Source: Bilophila sp964538355 (lineage in GTDB: Bacteria > Desulfobacterota > Desulfovibrionia > Desulfovibrionales > Desulfovibrionaceae). Taken from it: DNA of 64,000 bases. This document shows positions 1-8,368 of the stretch, piece by piece (position 1 is the first letter of the stretch; each line of letters opens with the position of its first letter). The notes under the pieces are model-generated. The model did not search any database. It was not told the DNA's origin and saw nothing but the letters and a program-made list of their open reading frames with translations. The stretch covers positions 1-64,000 of the forward strand of contig CAZIFC010000009.1 of NCBI GenBank assembly GCA_964538355.1, in the 5' to 3' direction. A program made the position numbers and the translations under genes.

Positions 1-122
1 CGCCAGGCAGGAGGGAACAGCGGACAGGAGGCGCGGTGGCAGATGGGGCAAGTGGGGAAGAGGGCCGAAGGCTTGGAAGCCCCCAAAGCGGGGAAAGCTG
101 GGAAAAGGGATTCGATACGCGC

Positions 123-207
123 GAAAGTCTTGGGAGGGGAGGGGGGAGGCTTGGAGGGGAGGGGAAGCCTTTCTTCAGAAAGGTTCCCCTCCCCCCTCCA
201 ATATTCT
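123..207 (+). repeat. Purine-rich intergenic hairpin repeat, copy R1
   Basis: The unit opens with GAAAGTCTTGGG followed by G-rich runs. It ends in a long imperfect hairpin whose G-rich arm (about 152-173) pairs with a C-rich arm (about 178-199) across a short TTCA loop. Nearly the same opening and the same hairpin design recur at 56242-56327, and looser copies occur elsewhere in the window. It lies just downstream of the minus-strand gene ending at 214, so it may act as that gene's transcription terminator. The first 122 bases show no gene I can support. Confidence 0.7.
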
Positions 208-213
208 TCTCGC

Positions 214-1239
214 CTACGGACACGGCACGGCGTTAGGCCCGCCGCAGCTGCCGACATTGCCCATGTCGAAGGGCAGGCCGGAATCCTGCGAATGCCCGGG
301 AAGCATGGATTGCCCGCCAAACATGGGAGCGGAAGGCGCGGAAGGCGCGGCGGGGCGGGCGGCTGATGCGGCAGGGGCCTTGGCCTTGACCAGCGCGGAA
401 GGCACGCCCATGAACTCCACCAGAGGGAGTCGCCCGTTGCTTGCGGTGATGACCTGCGCCCCATTGAACCAGAGCCGGAATTGCAGGGCCAGCACGTCGA
501 GATTCATCAAGTCCATGAGGGACAGCGGCGGCGTCTCCAGCGCGGGCAGGAAGGCCCGGTGGATGGGCGTGCCCATGTCGAGACGCTGTTTCAGGTTGAT
601 GATGATGGGGAGATCGCCATCCTCTTCGGCAACGGGACACCAGATGATCCTTGCCGCGTCGGCCTCGCTCATGCCCATGACCAGCTGGCGGCACGCGCTG
701 CAGGAGGGAGAGAAGAAGACGCGGGCCGTGGCTTCCTCGACGACTTCGGGAGAGCGGATGGCCCACGGCTCCAGCGAACTTTTGGCCAGTCCGCCGATAT
801 TCAGGAAAAAGAGGCCGCCCCAGAGGATCAGCAGCGGCGAGGCATGGCGCAGGATGCGCCGAGGCTCCGGCAGCGTGGCGGAGCGGAAAGAGGCATAGGA
901 AAGCGCGAGCAGCAGGGCAACCGCCATGCACGCCAGACAGGGAAGCGTCAGGATCATGATGCCCAGGAGCACGCAGTCCAGCAGGACGGCAAGCCCCGAC
1001 AGCAGCCGGCCCAGAACGCCGTGCCCGGTGAGGGCCAGCAGGCCGAGCAGCGTGAAGATGACAACGCCCCCCCACCAGAGCGAGAAGCCGTTGACCGAAA
1101 AGGTCTGGTACAGCGTGCACCCGGAAGAGATGCAGGGTACGGAACCGGCATCCTGCGCGTTCCAGACAGAAAAAAGTATCCCGCAGATGGCGAGCAGCAA
1201 GGGGACATAGAGTGGACTCTTGGAGCGGTTCGTCAGCAT
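214..1239 (-). CDS. VKOR-family membrane protein fused to a thioredoxin-like domain
   Basis: A 341-residue membrane protein. Residues 1-120 hold about four hydrophobic segments with a loop cysteine pair (C36, C41) and a membrane CxxC (PCLAC, residues 101-104), the arrangement seen in vitamin K epoxide reductase homologues that reoxidise disulfide-forming enzymes. A fifth hydrophobic segment (about 134-152) leads to a C-terminal domain with a thioredoxin-like CxxC (SPSCSACR, C180 and C183). VKOR-Trx fusions are known and make disulfides outside the cytoplasm using quinone; applying that role here is inference. The last 50 residues are Ala/Pro/Ser-rich and look disordered. The start is preceded by GAGG seven bases upstream. 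No obvious operon partner. Confidence 0.75.
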   Translation of the reverse strand: MLTNRSKSPLYVPLLLAICGILFSVWNAQDAGSVPCISSGCTLYQTFSVNGFSLWWGGVVIFTLLGLLALTGHGVLGRLLSGLAVLLDCVLLGIMILTLPCLACMAVALLLALSYASFRSATLPEPRRILRHASPLLILWGGLFFLNIGGLAKSSLEPWAIRSPEVVEEATARVFFSPSCSACRQLVMGMSEADAARIIWCPVAEEDGDLPIIINLKQRLDMGTPIHRAFLPALETPPLSLMDLMNLDVLALQFRLWFNGAQVITASNGRLPLVEFMGVPSALVKAKAPAASAARPAAPSAPSAPMFGGQSMLPGHSQDSGLPFDMGNVGSCGGPNAVPCP

Positions 1240-1370
1240 TCCTGTACCTCAAATGGTGCCGGGCGAAACGGCGTGCTTCGCTTTAAGCTCGTTTTTCCGC
1301 TTTCTGTACCGGGTTTGATAGTCAAGGTAAAGCCGGGCCTTGTGCCGTCCGAAAGGAACGGGCAGGGCGG

Positions 1371-2036
1371 CTAGCGGCAGATCTTTTCACGGCGGGCGGC
1401 CTCAATCCCCGTACAGTCGCCGGAGGAACAGGCCTTTTCAAAGGCTTCGCAGGCCTCCTTGTCATTGCCTTCCTTGAGGGCCACGGCTCCAAGGACGTTC
1501 CATGCGCGGTAGGAGCTTGCGTCGCGGCGCAACGCCTCTTCCAGATCTTGCCGTGCGCCTTTGGCGTTGCCCTGCTGGAGCAGGCAGATCCCGCGCGAAA
1601 GATAGGCCTCCGCGGACGGCTCCAGACGGATGGCCTTGGTCAGATCATCAAAGGCGTCGTCCGCATACCCGAGCTGACTTAGGGCCAATCCGCGGCGGAT
1701 GAGAGCCTGCGGATAGTCCGGTTCAAGTTGCAGGGCCTCGTCAAGATATTCCAGCGCAAGCTCCGGGTGGGAGCAGGTTTCTCCCTTTTTCCAGAGAACG
1801 CGAGCCTTTGCGAAAAGCTGCTCTGCCTGCGGGTTGTATTTCCCGGATACCCCGGTGGGGTTGGCGGGCTTTGGAGGCAGTTTTTCCGGTTCAAGCAGCG
1901 AGCATCCCGGCAGGGCAAGCACGGCAAGCATGAGCAGCCCCGCCAGTGCGTGGCGAAGGGGCTTTGGGTTGATATTATTTGAAAATGTATATAGAATTTC
2001 TTTAGTCAAAGAAATCGATGCGATATTTTTTTTCAT
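1371..2036 (-). CDS. TPR-repeat outer-membrane lipoprotein
   Basis: A 221-residue protein with a lipobox (ALPGC, C45) after a hydrophobic stretch, then tetratricopeptide-like helices over about residues 65-215 (for example ALEYLDEALQLEPDYPQAL and repeats of the ARxDLEEALRxD type). Such lipoproteins usually act as scaffolds; no specific function is evident. I chose the ATG at 2036 because GGAGAAG lies upstream of it at a workable distance. The N-region before the hydrophobic core is then unusually long (about 30 residues) and is encoded by very AT-rich DNA that also contains a good promoter for the divergent gene. The true start could therefore lie further in, at a non-ATG codon. Confidence 0.7.
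   Translation of the reverse strand: MKKNIASISLTKEILYTFSNNINPKPLRHALAGLLMLAVLALPGCSLLEPEKLPPKPANPTGVSGKYNPQAEQLFAKARVLWKKGETCSHPELALEYLDEALQLEPDYPQALIRRGLALSQLGYADDAFDDLTKAIRLEPSAEAYLSRGICLLQQGNAKGARQDLEEALRRDASSYRAWNVLGAVALKEGNDKEACEAFEKACSSGDCTGIEAARREKICR
1969..1997 (+). promoter_or_regulatory. Sigma70-type promoter for the 2058 gene
   Basis: TTGATA (1969-1974) and TAGAAT (1992-1997) are separated by 17 bases in a conspicuously AT-rich island within GC-rich DNA. It lies about 60 bases before the ATG at 2058 and inside the 5' coding part of the divergent lipoprotein gene as called here. Confidence 0.5.
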
Positions 2037-2057
2037 ATAACTTCTCCGGAGGCCGTA

Positions 2058-2462
2058 ATGTTTGGACAGCAGAGGCATCTTATCGAAAACGCCGGCACGC
2101 GGTTGCTGGATTTGCCGGTGGAGCGGGCCGGGATCGGGCTTCTTGTCTTGAACGGGCTGCGCCGCGTGTGCGAACTGGGTGAGATGCTTGACTCCTGCGT
2201 ATCCGACGACATGCCGTTTGCAAAGCATTTTTTCAACGAATTGACAAGTCTTCCGCAAGAAGACGGAAGCCACTGGATGAGCCTGCTGGAAGATCTTGCC
2301 CTGATTTTCCGGGCAAAACGGCTGGCGTTTCCCGAGCTTCCAGAGAGTGCTGAAGAAAGGCAAGTGCTGGACTTCTTTGAAAGCTCAGGTGAATGGGCGG
2401 ACAGGAAAACGCTTGTTGAAACGTGGTACTGGGAAAAGCTCCCGGAGCTGTTGTCAAAATGA
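2058..2462 (+). CDS. Hypothetical 134-residue protein
   Basis: I do not recognise this protein. It is soluble, rich in Leu and Glu, predicted mostly helical, and has no signal peptide or cysteine motif (one cysteine near residue 39 and one near 47). The reading frame is supported by GGAGG seven bases before the ATG and by a 17-spaced promoter at 1969-1997. It is divergent from the TPR lipoprotein, with only 21 bases between the two start codons. The next lipoprotein gene follows 111 bases downstream on the same strand, so the two may be co-transcribed. The family is unknown. Confidence 0.6.
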   Translation: MFGQQRHLIENAGTRLLDLPVERAGIGLLVLNGLRRVCELGEMLDSCVSDDMPFAKHFFNELTSLPQEDGSHWMSLLEDLALIFRAKRLAFPELPESAEERQVLDFFESSGEWADRKTLVETWYWEKLPELLSK

Positions 2463-2573
2463 TTCCGGCCTGACGCCGCAGGCTCCAATTGCGGGAGCCT
2501 GTGCTTTCCCGTATGCTTTCCACATACTTTGGATGCGGAACGTCCCGGCGGAACGCCGGGGCAGGAGGCGAGC

Positions 2574-3407
2574 ATGCGGCGTATCGGCCTTTTTTTCCTT
2601 TGTCTTTTGTGGTGTGCGGCCTGTGCCGCCATGTCGGGTTGCGGATACCGCTTAGCGGCGACGATTCAGGCCAACGCCGAGCGGATGCCCATGCCGGATC
2701 GCCTTTCGTGGGCCGCGGTTCCGGTCGTGCCCGATGCCGCCTCGGATCTGCGGGCGGAAGTGGACGCTGTGGCTGCGCCGCTGGCGTCCGCGCTTTCCGC
2801 CTATGGCTGGACATGGCTTTCCAACCCCGCCCAGGCTGCCGATGCCGACGTGCTGGTCCGCGTTTCGTGGATGACGGAAGGCCCCGAATATATTATTGAA
2901 CGCGCTGACCCTCAGTATCGCCCCGGCCCGGTGTTCGGCATGGGGTACGGCTGGTGGGGGCCTGATCCGTGGAGCAGGGGGCCGTTCGGCTACTCCCGCA
3001 GGGTGTTCCGGCGGCCGGAGCCGCGTATCCAGACGTTCTATTCGCGGGTGCTTGTTGTGGAAGCCCTGCTCGCCAATGCCCTGCCCAAGGCCGCGCTGGA
3101 GGCACTGCTTCCTGCTGCGGCGCGCACTGCGGGGGCTTTGGGGCATGGAAAGACCCCGTCAGGGGATCTTTCCAAGGGGCCGTATGCCCCGCCGCTGTCG
3201 CTGGACGGCCCGGGTGCTCCCGGGGAATCGGCGGCTATTCCGGCCCGGGTGGTGCTTTGGCGCGTGGTTGTGCGGAGCGGCGGCTCGAAGGGCAATACCG
3301 TCGCCATCCTCCCGCAGCTTGCCGCTGCCGCGGCGCAGGCCGTCGGCAAGAACATGCAGGCCGACGTGTTTGTGGACAGCGATCTCCGCGTGACCTTTGA
3401 CAATTGA
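2574..3407 (+). CDS. Lipoprotein, DUF4136-like
   Basis: A 277-residue lipoprotein. A short signal sequence ends in the lipobox MSGC (Cys about residue 23), so it is likely acylated and anchored to an envelope membrane. The body resembles DUF4136-type lipoproteins: an N-terminal half computing as alpha/beta, a Gly/Trp/Pro-rich central loop (GMGYGWWGPDPW), and a C-terminal part with RVVLWRVVV and a final helical segment. DUF4136 proteins have no established function. The start at 2574 is chosen over an upstream ATG at 2529 because AGGAGG precedes it at ideal spacing and it places the signal peptide at the N-terminus. A hairpin terminator follows at 3432-3460. Confidence 0.7.
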   Translation: MRRIGLFFLCLLWCAACAAMSGCGYRLAATIQANAERMPMPDRLSWAAVPVVPDAASDLRAEVDAVAAPLASALSAYGWTWLSNPAQAADADVLVRVSWMTEGPEYIIERADPQYRPGPVFGMGYGWWGPDPWSRGPFGYSRRVFRRPEPRIQTFYSRVLVVEALLANALPKAALEALLPAAARTAGALGHGKTPSGDLSKGPYAPPLSLDGPGAPGESAAIPARVVLWRVVVRSGGSKGNTVAILPQLAAAAAQAVGKNMQADVFVDSDLRVTFDN

Positions 3408-3431
3408 CGCCGTATGGCAGAGCGGCGGACT

Positions 3432-3460
3432 GGGGAGCCTTCGAAAGGAGGCTCCCCTTT
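3432..3460 (+). terminator. Intrinsic terminator after the DUF4136-like lipoprotein
   Basis: A perfect GGGGAGCCT/AGGCTCCCC stem with loop TCGAAAGG, followed by TTT, lies 24 bases after the lipoprotein stop codon. Confidence 0.65.
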
Positions 3461-3537
3461 GCTTTGGGTGAAAGGCGGGGCCTTTTGTGCCGGAACCTTT
3501 TGGGGGCAGAGCCTGTTGTCCGGCGGCTTCCGGGTGG

Positions 3538-4056
3538 TTATTGCCTGTCGTCCGCGGGGTGTTTCGGGCCGTCGAGGAGCTTCTGGTAAAAGACGAGATC
3601 GAGCCAACGCCCGAACTTGAAGCCTGCCTTGGTGATTTTCCCCGCGAAGGCAAACCCGAAGCGTTCGTGCAGGCGGATGCTGGCAGCGTTTTCGGCATCG
3701 ATTCCGGCAATCATGGTGGCGTAGCCCGCCGCGTTTGCCGCCTCCAGCAGGGACTCCATGAGGCGGCTGGCGATGTGCCTGCGCTGAAAGTCCGGGTGCA
3801 CATAGATGGAGTGTTCGAGGCTGTACTTGTACGCGGGCCACGGGCGGAACTGCCCATAGGTGGCAAAGCCCGCCACAGTCCCTTGCTCTTCCCATACGAG
3901 GACGGGAACCCCCGCCTCGCGGTGTTCGCGGAACCACTGCTTCCGCATGTCCAGCGTGTGCGGATGGTAGGTGTAGACCGCGGTGGTGTGCAGGATTGCG
4001 TCGTTATAGATGGCGAGTATTGCCTGAAGGTCGCTTTCGTCAGCCTCTCGGATCAT
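3538..4056 (-). CDS. GNAT N-acetyltransferase, phosphinothricin acetyltransferase-like
   Basis: A 172-residue GNAT acetyltransferase. The acetyl-CoA binding motif appears as VHPDFQRRHIASRLM, and the protein has the family features AIYNDAI near the N-terminus, an internal Y-x-LEHSIYVH strand and a C-terminal LHERFGF motif. This matches the PAT/BAR/MnaT branch, which acetylates phosphinothricin, methionine sulfoximine or related amino groups. The natural substrate here is unknown. Its start lies 19 bases after the stop of moeA, so the two are probably co-transcribed. Confidence 0.8.
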   Translation of the reverse strand: MIREADESDLQAILAIYNDAILHTTAVYTYHPHTLDMRKQWFREHREAGVPVLVWEEQGTVAGFATYGQFRPWPAYKYSLEHSIYVHPDFQRRHIASRLMESLLEAANAAGYATMIAGIDAENAASIRLHERFGFAFAGKITKAGFKFGRWLDLVFYQKLLDGPKHPADDRQ

Positions 4057-4075
4057 GGCTACGTCTCCAGCCGGG

Positions 4076-6034
4076 TTACAGGGTTTTCTGCGCGGGGGAT
4101 TTCCTTTCCCCGAGCCTTTTGTCTCCCGCCGTCATGATCTGCCCGGTGAGGGTGGTTTCATAGCCGCCCTGCGCCTCGATGCGGGCTTTGAAGGCCGTGG
4201 AACCGAGCAGCCTGCGTACGGCCCGAATCCGGGGATCGTCGAGAAAGCGGTTTGGGATGGCAAGATCGTAGCGTTCGAGGGCCAGCGGCACGAAGCCAAG
4301 CCCCAGCGCGCTGGCAGCGGCGTGGATGCCCATGCCGCAGTCGGCGGCTCCGGTGAGCACGTTCGCCGCCACAGCCATGTGGGTGTACTCCTCCTTGTCA
4401 TAGCCCCTGATTTCCGCAGGCCGAAGTTCCGCCTGCTTCAGCTTCCAGTCAAGCAGAATGCGGGTTCCGGCTCCGCGCTGGCGGTTGATGAACCGCACGC
4501 GGGTGAGATCCTCAATCCCTCTGATTTCCAGCGGATTGCCCGCAGGAACGATGATGCCCTGATGCCGAATGGCGAGATTGATAAGGGTAAGCTCCGCATC
4601 CGGCAGGAATTTTTTGAGAAAGGGGAAATTGAAGTCGTCCGTTTCGGGATCGAACAGATGCATCCCCGAGAGGTGGCACGCGCCGTTTTTCAGTGCCGTG
4701 ATGCCGCCCATGCTTCCCACATGGGTTGAAGCCAGCCGGAAGGGTTCGGGCAGGCCCATCAGCTCGTCGGCCAGCAGATCCAGCGTGTTGTCGTGGCTGC
4801 CCACGCAAACGAGGATGCGGTCAAGCTCGGCTTCGGATACGGAAAGCTCGGCAGGGACCGTGGCGTGCTCGCCAAGCCCTTCGGCCTGTTCGGGGATACG
4901 CAGGATGCCCTGTGCGCGGGTGACGGTAGTGATGTTGCCCGCGCCGCGTCCGAGCGGAGTCGCCACGAGCTTGTCGCCCACCCTGCCGATGGAAACACGC
5001 ACATGTTCTTCCACGCCGGGGTGCGAAGGCACGGCACGGGTCAGCTCCACCGGAACGGTGTTTCTGGCTGGCGGCTCGCGGTGCGAGAGCCACGCAATGA
5101 GCGGTTCCAGCAGTTCCCTGAAGCAGATCAGCGCACTGACGGGGTATCCCGGAACCCCGGCCGCCAGCCGCCCCCGGCAGTTTGCCAGCAGGGAAGGTTT
5201 CCCGGGCATGACGGCGATGCCGTGCGTCAGGATGTCGCCTTCCCTTTCCAGGGTCGCGCGGGTGAAGTCTCGCGAACCGGCGGACGAGCCTGCACAGAAG
5301 AGCGTCAGATGCGTTCCGGCGTCGAGGCTTTGGCAAAGGGCCTCGTGCAGGGCCTCGGGATCGTCGGGGACCGGAGCCGTCCTCTCGACAAGGCAGCCCA
5401 GCTCGCGGGCCAGTGCCGCAAGCATCTGGGAGTTGGACTCCACAACCTCTCCCTTGCCGGGATCGGGACGGCCGGCGAAGTCGAGCACCTCGTTTCCGGT
5501 GGGAATGATGCGGACGGTGACGCGCTCCCGGACCGGAACCTCCCAGATACCTCCAGACAGCAGCGCGCCTATATCCCACGGGCGCAGGTGGTGGTTGCGG
5601 GGGAAAAGCAGTTCCGTAGCCACGATGTCCTCACCGATCCGGCGGACGTGCTGCCACGGGAACGCGGGGGTTTCTATGGAAATGTCGCCGCCATTCCGTA
5701 CAATCTGTTCGATCATGATGACGGCGTCGCAGTCTTCGGGCAGCGGCTGCCCCGTGTTGACGGCAAAGCAGGTTTCGCCTTCCCGAAGCGTGAGCGGGCG
5801 GCCTTCATGCGCCGCAAAGGTGGCCCGCGCATTGACCGCGTAGCCGTCCATCGCCGCCGAGTGGAACGTGGGCGAGGAGTGGCGGGCGTATACGGCATGA
5901 GCCAGCACCCGCCCGGAGGCCTCGTGCGCGGGAATGTTCTCTTCGCGGATCAAGGTTTCGCGATCAAGGGCGGCTTTCACGCGGGCTATGGCTTCCGCCG
6001 GGGGGATGGTCGTCAGATAGATATTGCGCTTCAT
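4076..6034 (-). CDS. moeA: MoeA-type molybdopterin molybdenumtransferase fused to PBP-like domain
   Basis: A 652-residue, two-part protein. Residues 1 to about 405 are MoeA, which inserts molybdate (or tungstate) into adenylylated molybdopterin. Landmarks are IIPTGNEVLD, the GKPSLLANCRGRL loop and GVPGYPVSA. Residues about 410-640 form a periplasmic-binding-protein-like fold (PF12727 style: VCVGSHDNTLDLL, NRQRGAGTRILLDW, AADCGMGIHAAA) without any signal peptide. It is therefore a cytoplasmic sensor or metal-binding module fused to the enzyme, as in many Desulfovibrio and clostridial MoeA proteins. Molybdenum/tungsten cofactor supply fits an organism with formate dehydrogenases, though none is in the window. 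Confidence 0.88.
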   Translation of the reverse strand: MKRNIYLTTIPPAEAIARVKAALDRETLIREENIPAHEASGRVLAHAVYARHSSPTFHSAAMDGYAVNARATFAAHEGRPLTLREGETCFAVNTGQPLPEDCDAVIMIEQIVRNGGDISIETPAFPWQHVRRIGEDIVATELLFPRNHHLRPWDIGALLSGGIWEVPVRERVTVRIIPTGNEVLDFAGRPDPGKGEVVESNSQMLAALARELGCLVERTAPVPDDPEALHEALCQSLDAGTHLTLFCAGSSAGSRDFTRATLEREGDILTHGIAVMPGKPSLLANCRGRLAAGVPGYPVSALICFRELLEPLIAWLSHREPPARNTVPVELTRAVPSHPGVEEHVRVSIGRVGDKLVATPLGRGAGNITTVTRAQGILRIPEQAEGLGEHATVPAELSVSEAELDRILVCVGSHDNTLDLLADELMGLPEPFRLASTHVGSMGGITALKNGACHLSGMHLFDPETDDFNFPFLKKFLPDAELTLINLAIRHQGIIVPAGNPLEIRGIEDLTRVRFINRQRGAGTRILLDWKLKQAELRPAEIRGYDKEEYTHMAVAANVLTGAADCGMGIHAAASALGLGFVPLALERYDLAIPNRFLDDPRIRAVRRLLGSTAFKARIEAQGGYETTLTGQIMTAGDKRLGERKSPAQKTL

Positions 6035-6100
6035 GAATGCCTCGTGAGGGCGTTGGGGGATGGACGGGAGAGGGGAAAAGGGATCAGGAGGGCCTTCGGC

Positions 6101-8053
6101 TCATTCTTTCAGCCCCTTCAGCTTCTCCGCCAAAACCCCGGCCTTGCGGGGACCGATCCCGGGAATGGCGCAAAGCTGCTCCGGCGTTGCGGAAACGATG
6201 GACTCAAGCGTCTTGAAGTGATCCCAGAGCAGCCGGGCCGTCACCGCGCCGACGCCGGGAACGCGGAGCAGCTCGGCGGAAAGGGCCGCGCCAGCCCGTG
6301 CCCGGCGGTGGCGGCCGATAACAAAATGGTGCGCCGTATCGCGGACATGCTGGAGAAAAAGCAGTTCGGCGGAACCGTCGCGCAGCGGCAGGGGGTTGCT
6401 CCGCCCCGGCAGGAAAATGCGATCGCCGACATTTCCGGCGCGGCGGTCGGCGCGTCCCATGTCGTTACGGGCCTTGGCAATGCCCGCCAGCAGAAAGCGT
6501 CCTTCGGCTCCGCATTCGCGCACAACGCGCTGGACTGCGGAAACCTGCCCCCGTCCGCCGTCAATCAGAACGAGATCCGCCCACGGCGGGCCTGACGCAA
6601 GGCGGCGGCGCATCCACTCGGCAAGGGCGGCGTAGTCGTCACCGTTGCAGGCCGCATCGCCTTCAAGGGCATAGGTGCGGTAGTCGGACTTTTGCGGCTG
6701 CCCGTCCTCAAAGACCACCATGCCCACGCGGGTGGAGGAGCCTCCCGTGTGCGAAACGTCCACGCACTCCACGCGCCGGATGGGGCGGGAGGCTGCGGGC
6801 ACGGCTCCGGGCAGGGCGGAATGGACGCGATCCGGCGAAAAGGCCGCCGCCAGACGATCCGACATGGGCGTTTCCCTTTTGGTGAGTGCGGCTTCGCGGG
6901 CGTTGGATACAGCCATGTCCACAAGCCGGGCTTCGGGGGCGTTGCGCGGTTTGGCGACACGCACCGGGCCGCCGCGCAGATCGGCAAGAGCGGCTTCCAA
7001 GGCTTCGAGAGAGCTTGTTTCGTCCGGGGTTTCCTCGGTGCTTGCCGCCGGTTCCGGGGTGGTTGCGGCTGCGGCGGGCACGCCCGGGAGATCGGCGTCA
7101 TCCGGGAGCCACGGAACCACAATGCGCGGCGGCACAGCGGTTTGCGGGCCGTAAAACTGCCCGAGAAAGCTCCAGAGCAGCTCTGGGCCTTCCGCCAGCT
7201 CCAGATCGGGCCAGAAAAAGGTGCGGCCGTCCACCAGCCGTCCCTCACGCACGAAGAGCAGCCCGAGGGCAAGCCCCCCTCTGGCGGGAGCCACCCCCGC
7301 CACATCCATGTTGCCGCCTTCCGGCAGGACGACGCTCTGGCGTTCGACGGTGCGCTCCACGGCGCGGATCTGGTCACGGAACACGGCGGCCTGCTCGTAG
7401 TCCAGCGTCTCGGAGGCTTCCGTCATGGCCTGGCGCAGCATGTCTATCAGCTCCCGCGAGCGTCCCGAAAGCAGCAGCTCCACGCGGTGGACAAGCGCGG
7501 CATAGGTTTCGGGGGAGACGTTTTCCGTACACGGCGCGAGACACTGCCCGATGTGGTGGTAAAGGCAGGGCCGGACGCGGTTCTTGAAGGCCCGATCCGC
7601 GCAGCGGCGCAGGGGAAAAGCCCGGTGGATGGATTTCCATGTTTCGCGGGCGGCCTGTCCCGAGGTGAACGGCCCGAAATAGCGGGCATTGTCGCGCCGG
7701 GTCTGGCGCACGACCTCCAGCCGGGGGAAGGGCGTATCTTTCGCGATGCGGAACAGGACATACTGCTTGTCGTCGCGCAGCACGATGTTGTAGTGCGGGC
7801 GGTGCTTCTTGATGAGGCTCGCCTCCAGCAGGAGTGCCTCCTTTTCCGTGGTGGTGGAAAGGGTTTCCAGCGCGGCGGCATGTCCGATCATGGCGGCGGT
7901 CTTGGGGGTCAGGGCCGAGGCTTCCCGGAAGTAGGAAAGAATGCGCCTGCGGAGGTTGCGGGCCTTCCCCACATAGATGATGCGCCCCCCGGCATCCTTA
8001 TAGATGTACACCCCTGGAGTTACCGGAAGGGTTGAAGTGGCTGGACGCTCCAT
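6101..8053 (-). CDS. uvrC: Excinuclease ABC subunit C
   Basis: A 650-residue UvrC, the dual-incision nuclease of nucleotide excision repair. The N-terminal GIY-YIG domain (GVYIYKDAGGRIIYVGKA) is followed by the Cys-containing linker, a UVR motif (about residue 225, DYEQAAVFRDQI), the RNase H-like nuclease domain (VECVDVSHTGG, LVLIDGGRGQ) and C-terminal helix-hairpin-helix repeats (VPGVGAVTARLL, IPGIGPRKAGVL). The start at 8053 has GGGGAG upstream and places GIY-YIG near residue 20 as usual. An insert of about 50 low-complexity Ala/Pro/Thr residues before the RNase H domain explains the slightly large size. It stands alone on its strand. Confidence 0.95.
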   Translation of the reverse strand: MERPATSTLPVTPGVYIYKDAGGRIIYVGKARNLRRRILSYFREASALTPKTAAMIGHAAALETLSTTTEKEALLLEASLIKKHRPHYNIVLRDDKQYVLFRIAKDTPFPRLEVVRQTRRDNARYFGPFTSGQAARETWKSIHRAFPLRRCADRAFKNRVRPCLYHHIGQCLAPCTENVSPETYAALVHRVELLLSGRSRELIDMLRQAMTEASETLDYEQAAVFRDQIRAVERTVERQSVVLPEGGNMDVAGVAPARGGLALGLLFVREGRLVDGRTFFWPDLELAEGPELLWSFLGQFYGPQTAVPPRIVVPWLPDDADLPGVPAAAATTPEPAASTEETPDETSSLEALEAALADLRGGPVRVAKPRNAPEARLVDMAVSNAREAALTKRETPMSDRLAAAFSPDRVHSALPGAVPAASRPIRRVECVDVSHTGGSSTRVGMVVFEDGQPQKSDYRTYALEGDAACNGDDYAALAEWMRRRLASGPPWADLVLIDGGRGQVSAVQRVVRECGAEGRFLLAGIAKARNDMGRADRRAGNVGDRIFLPGRSNPLPLRDGSAELLFLQHVRDTAHHFVIGRHRRARAGAALSAELLRVPGVGAVTARLLWDHFKTLESIVSATPEQLCAIPGIGPRKAGVLAEKLKGLKE

Positions 8054-8368
8054 GCAATCTCCCCAAAAAAGTATGAAAAAGAAACCGGATGAATGCTTTT
8101 GCCAGTCTACAGGCGTAGGGCCGGGCTGTAAACTGTTCTGCGGTTCGCGCTTGCCAGACTGCGCCGGATGCGTGTACCTTGCCCGTATCCGTTTATCAAA
8201 CAATCCGTCGCGGTTTGTTCTTTCCCCTGTTGGGGATGGAACGGCCTGAAAGGGCGCGTCGGATTTTCGTATGCCCGGCCCTGCCGGGACGCCTGCCCCG
8301 CCTTGCGGCTGGGCCGTCCGCAGACGCGGCGAGTGCGGAGAACATCTTTTTGCCGACGAGAGGCCGGT
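8054..8368. other. Intergenic region between divergent uvrC and acidic-protein gene
   Basis: About 315 bases hold the start regions of two divergent genes. I see no conserved RNA, tRNA or convincing sigma70 promoter pair on either strand. The start of the rightward gene is marked by GAGAGG before 8369. Confidence 0.4.
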
